33,572 nucleotides of DNA from Alphaproteobacteria bacterium (lineage in GTDB: Bacteria > Pseudomonadota > Alphaproteobacteria > RF32 > CAG-239). Under the pieces are notes generated by a model. That model saw only the letters and a list, made by a program, of their open reading frames with translations. It made no database searches and had not been told where the DNA came from. How positions within the stretch are numbered: position 1 is the first letter of the stretch; every line of letters starts with the position of its first letter. Of this stretch, positions 31,740-33,572 are shown piece after piece. The stretch covers positions 1 through 33,572 of the forward strand of contig CAAFZY010000041.1 of assembly GCA_900767645.1 (NCBI GenBank). Reading direction: 5' to 3'. The position numbers and the translations under genes are program-made.

Positions 31740-32256
31740 TATATTTATTGCTTTTCTTAAATTTATTAAGCAGCTTTTGCACAAAATATATTACCATTTG
31801 AATAATATACAAAATGGCAAAAAAGCAACCCCATCCGAACATAAATGTCAATATAGGATCATAAATGCTAATTTTTCCGCCTTTTCCATATGCTTCAGGA
31901 TAAAATATTACTATCCACACTGCATATATTGCGGTAACAACAGTGGTATTACGAATAAGGCGCGACATTACTTTTTTATCAGAAACCACAGCGCGGAAAA
32001 ATGCAGCAATGCGGTCAGCATGAAGCATATATAATACAGCTTGCCCAATCCCTTGGCACAAAAATACAGCAAAATATACTTCCAAAAAATATAATATTGT
32101 TTGTGCTATAAGTACATATACACTATCATCAGATTCTGAAAGAAATACATGCATTACTAACAGATATAAATACGCAAGTAATGTGGCTATTTTATTTCTT
32201 CTTACCGGACCAAACAGTATTATATCTTTAACAAAGCTGTATACCGCATTGCTCAT
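31732..32256 (-). CDS. Integral membrane protein of unknown function
   Basis: A 174-residue protein with about four membrane helices (IATLLAYLYLLVMHVFL; LIAQTILYFLEVYFAVFLC; NTTVVTAIYAVWIVIFY; FMFGWGCFFAILYIIQMVIY) and a basic C-terminus. The start at 32256 is chosen because AAGGG lies 9 nt upstream; the TTG at 32265 and ATG at 32262 are too close to it. It overlaps the next gene by 8 bp. No recognised family; it may form a complex with the small membrane protein it is coupled to. Confidence 0.7.
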   Translation of the reverse strand: MSNAVYSFVKDIILFGPVRRNKIATLLAYLYLLVMHVFLSESDDSVYVLIAQTILYFLEVYFAVFLCQGIGQAVLYMLHADRIAAFFRAVVSDKKVMSRLIRNTTVVTAIYAVWIVIFYPEAYGKGGKISIYDPILTFMFGWGCFFAILYIIQMVIYFVQKLLNKFKKSNKYNG

Positions 32257-32357
32257 TTTCATCAACCCTTACTTGAAAGTTTTCTTTATAAGTTGATTAT
32301 ATAAAGCAGCACCTCCTTTTTCAAGATATTTTTTATTTTCAACAACAAAACAAATTA

Positions 32358-32573
32358 TTAATCTAAGTCGGCTACTTCTTGGCATAAAGCATTAATCTCG
32401 GCTTGAGTACGCGTGCCATCATCAAGCTTTGTATGACATTCATACGCACTTATTTTAACTAATATGACAACTCCTAAAATAAGCACCAAGACAATGCCTG
32501 CCAATATAAAAAGTATATCCCTCAATATTGCATGGATATATGCTACTACAGACATAATTCTTATTTTCTTCAT
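32358..32573 (-). CDS. Small single-pass membrane protein of unknown function
   Basis: A 71-residue protein with one strong transmembrane segment (about 19-42, ILFILAGIVLVLILGVVILV), a basic N-terminus and an acidic, Cys-containing tail (AYECHTKLDDGTRTQAEINA). A strong AGGAGG ribosome binding site lies 7 nt upstream. It sits 28 bp after the FG-rich gene and about 100 bp before the four-helix protein. Unknown family. Confidence 0.72.
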   Translation of the reverse strand: MKKIRIMSVVAYIHAILRDILFILAGIVLVLILGVVILVKISAYECHTKLDDGTRTQAEINALCQEVADLD

Positions 32574-32601
32574 TTAATAGCCTCCTATTATATTAACAAC
32601 T

Positions 32602-33567
32602 TTATCTAATATTTGCCTTACGCATATTTTCGGTACGTCTATCATCTAACAACTCCCAACATGGTACATCTGGATTGTAATATCCAAGATTACTACCATA
32701 TAAGTTATTGTATAAATCTTTTCGCATATCGTCAACCAATATGTCCATGGGCATTATGCTCTTCTTTTTATTATAATCATAAATTTCTTTTGCATAACCA
32801 AGTCGCAATCCATAATCACGACTTCTTGGACTTATTTTAGCCAATTGACATTGAAGTAACGGATGATAATAATTATCAATATCTGCTCCTGCTCCAGAAC
32901 CATACTTTTTAACCAATTCTCTTCCAGTTTGTTTCATTTCATTCAAATGCTTATAAGCTATATGTGCATCTGCTAATGCCTCTCCTGCTTTTGAAGCCAT
33001 ATTGTATAGCATTAATATGGTGGCAATTTGATAAGTCGGCATTTTATAAAAAAATGAATATTGCGGAGTTTCCGTTTGCGGGAAGTACGGTGTCAGAGCC
33101 GGCTGTTGGAACTGCGGCGCCTGCGAGATTTCAGGCATTTGCGGCTCCGGGGCTTTCGGGAACTGCGGCATTTTAGGCAGTTTCGGCATTGAAAATCCCG
33201 TGCCGAACATTTCTTTTTGTTTAGCCTCATTAATGCCAAAGCCGGTTACCATGTCCGAATGCTTTAAATCCATGCCTTTGGTTAAATCCGGCAATTGGCT
33301 TTGCTTCAAACCGCCGGTGGTGCCAAAGTTGTTGCTGTTATTAAATCCGAAAGCGCTTGTATTGCCAAGCCCGCCTGCATTACCGAAACCACCGGTGTTG
33401 CCAAGCCCGAAAGCGCTTTTTTGCGGCTTGTACGGCTCAAAGCCTGAGCCCGTATTCAGTGGCTTAGACTGTACCGGTTGTAACGGATTATTCTGTACCG
33501 TCTGCTCCGGCTCTTCCGGTTTCGGGTTTAAGTATTCACCCCATTCCGGCTTCTTTTTGTTAATCAC
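32602..33567 (-). CDS. Low-complexity FG- and Pro-rich protein, start possibly outside window
   Basis: A 321-residue frame from a GTG at 33567; the frame remains open to the window edge, so the true start may lie further right. Residues 1-50 are Pro/Gln-rich. Residues 50-125 are Gly/Asn-rich with six FG dipeptides (AFGLGNTGGFGN, AFGFNNSNNFG and others), resembling nucleoporin FG repeats. Residues 127-160 repeat MPxxP/FPxAP units. The C-terminal 140 residues are folded-looking, with a hydrophobic stretch (about 178-200), then HPLLQC, GYAKEIYDY and DMRKDLYNNLYG. I recognise no family. It heads the four-gene cluster. A surface, phage-structural or secreted role is possible; none is shown. Confidence 0.72.
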   Translation of the reverse strand: MINKKKPEWGEYLNPKPEEPEQTVQNNPLQPVQSKPLNTGSGFEPYKPQKSAFGLGNTGGFGNAGGLGNTSAFGFNNSNNFGTTGGLKQSQLPDLTKGMDLKHSDMVTGFGINEAKQKEMFGTGFSMPKLPKMPQFPKAPEPQMPEISQAPQFQQPALTPYFPQTETPQYSFFYKMPTYQIATILMLYNMASKAGEALADAHIAYKHLNEMKQTGRELVKKYGSGAGADIDNYYHPLLQCQLAKISPRSRDYGLRLGYAKEIYDYNKKKSIMPMDILVDDMRKDLYNNLYGSNLGYYNPDVPCWELLDDRRTENMRKANIR

Positions 33568-33572
33568 ATCGC

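Noticed and set aside
1..33572. CRISPR array, prophage, insertion sequence with transposase, or rRNA operon
   Set aside because: No regularly spaced short repeats, phage structural or integrase genes, transposase frames or rRNA sequence were seen.

Overview
This 33.6 kb window looks like part of the chromosome of an uncultured, host-associated Alphaproteobacterium of moderate to low GC. The lineage is inferred from gene content: a GapR/DUF2312 protein, a DUF374-waaA-lpxK block, and an lptF-lptD-surA-rsmA block. The exact repeated prepilin start (QSGRSMVEMLGVLAIIG) is one I associate with gut Alphaproteobacteria, but I could not search a database. Most of the window is ordinary, well-packed housekeeping sequence on both strands, with hairpin terminators between convergent genes.

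Layout: 1-660 prepilin-like gene A; 730-1758 ptsN and hpf (minus); 1946-3444 tig and tRNA-Leu(UAG) (minus); 3585-5174 prfC; 5241-6662 pyk (minus); 6788-7030 gapR; 7099-7611 orphan gene (minus); 7699-9791 arginine/agmatine antiporter and pyruvoyl-dependent arginine decarboxylase (minus); 9894-10610 prepilin-like gene B with its leader; 10662-11165 XRE regulator, preceded by a structured untranslated region at 11229-11520 (minus); 11714-14071 lon (minus); 14250-17275 DUF374 acyltransferase, waaA, lpxK (lipid A/Kdo); 17313-18191 MORN-type lipoprotein (minus); 18334-21182 exported nitroreductase-like gene, slyX, nagA, nagB; 21219-22162 palindromic repeat element, leader and prepilin-like gene C; 22246-22788 orphan gene (minus); 22874-28297 rsmA, surA, lptD, lptF (minus; LPS export and outer membrane assembly); 28404-28976 grpE (minus); 29129-31150 divergent glycogen synthase; 31157-31284 orphan leader without its gene; 31377-33567 four-gene AT-rich accessory cluster (minus) of membrane and low-complexity proteins, running off the right edge.

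The most interesting signal is a dispersed cassette family. Three prepilin-like genes (A, B, C) share 38 identical residues from residue 3 to residue 40, although 17-22 of those 38 codons differ silently between pairs. Their C-termini are very different apart from a cysteine framework. Each gene sits behind the same untranslated leader. The leader has a 54-nt block identical between B and C, with a DnaA-box-like nonamer and an A10 tract, then a long hairpin that encloses the Shine-Dalgarno sequence and ends at the ATG. The inner stem shows compensatory base changes between copies, which supports an RNA structure. A fourth leader (31157-31248) has lost its gene, and an 18-bp remnant of a fifth lies beside the palindromic element. 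This looks like a co-regulated, diversifying surface-pilin repertoire under post-transcriptional control. That function is inference.
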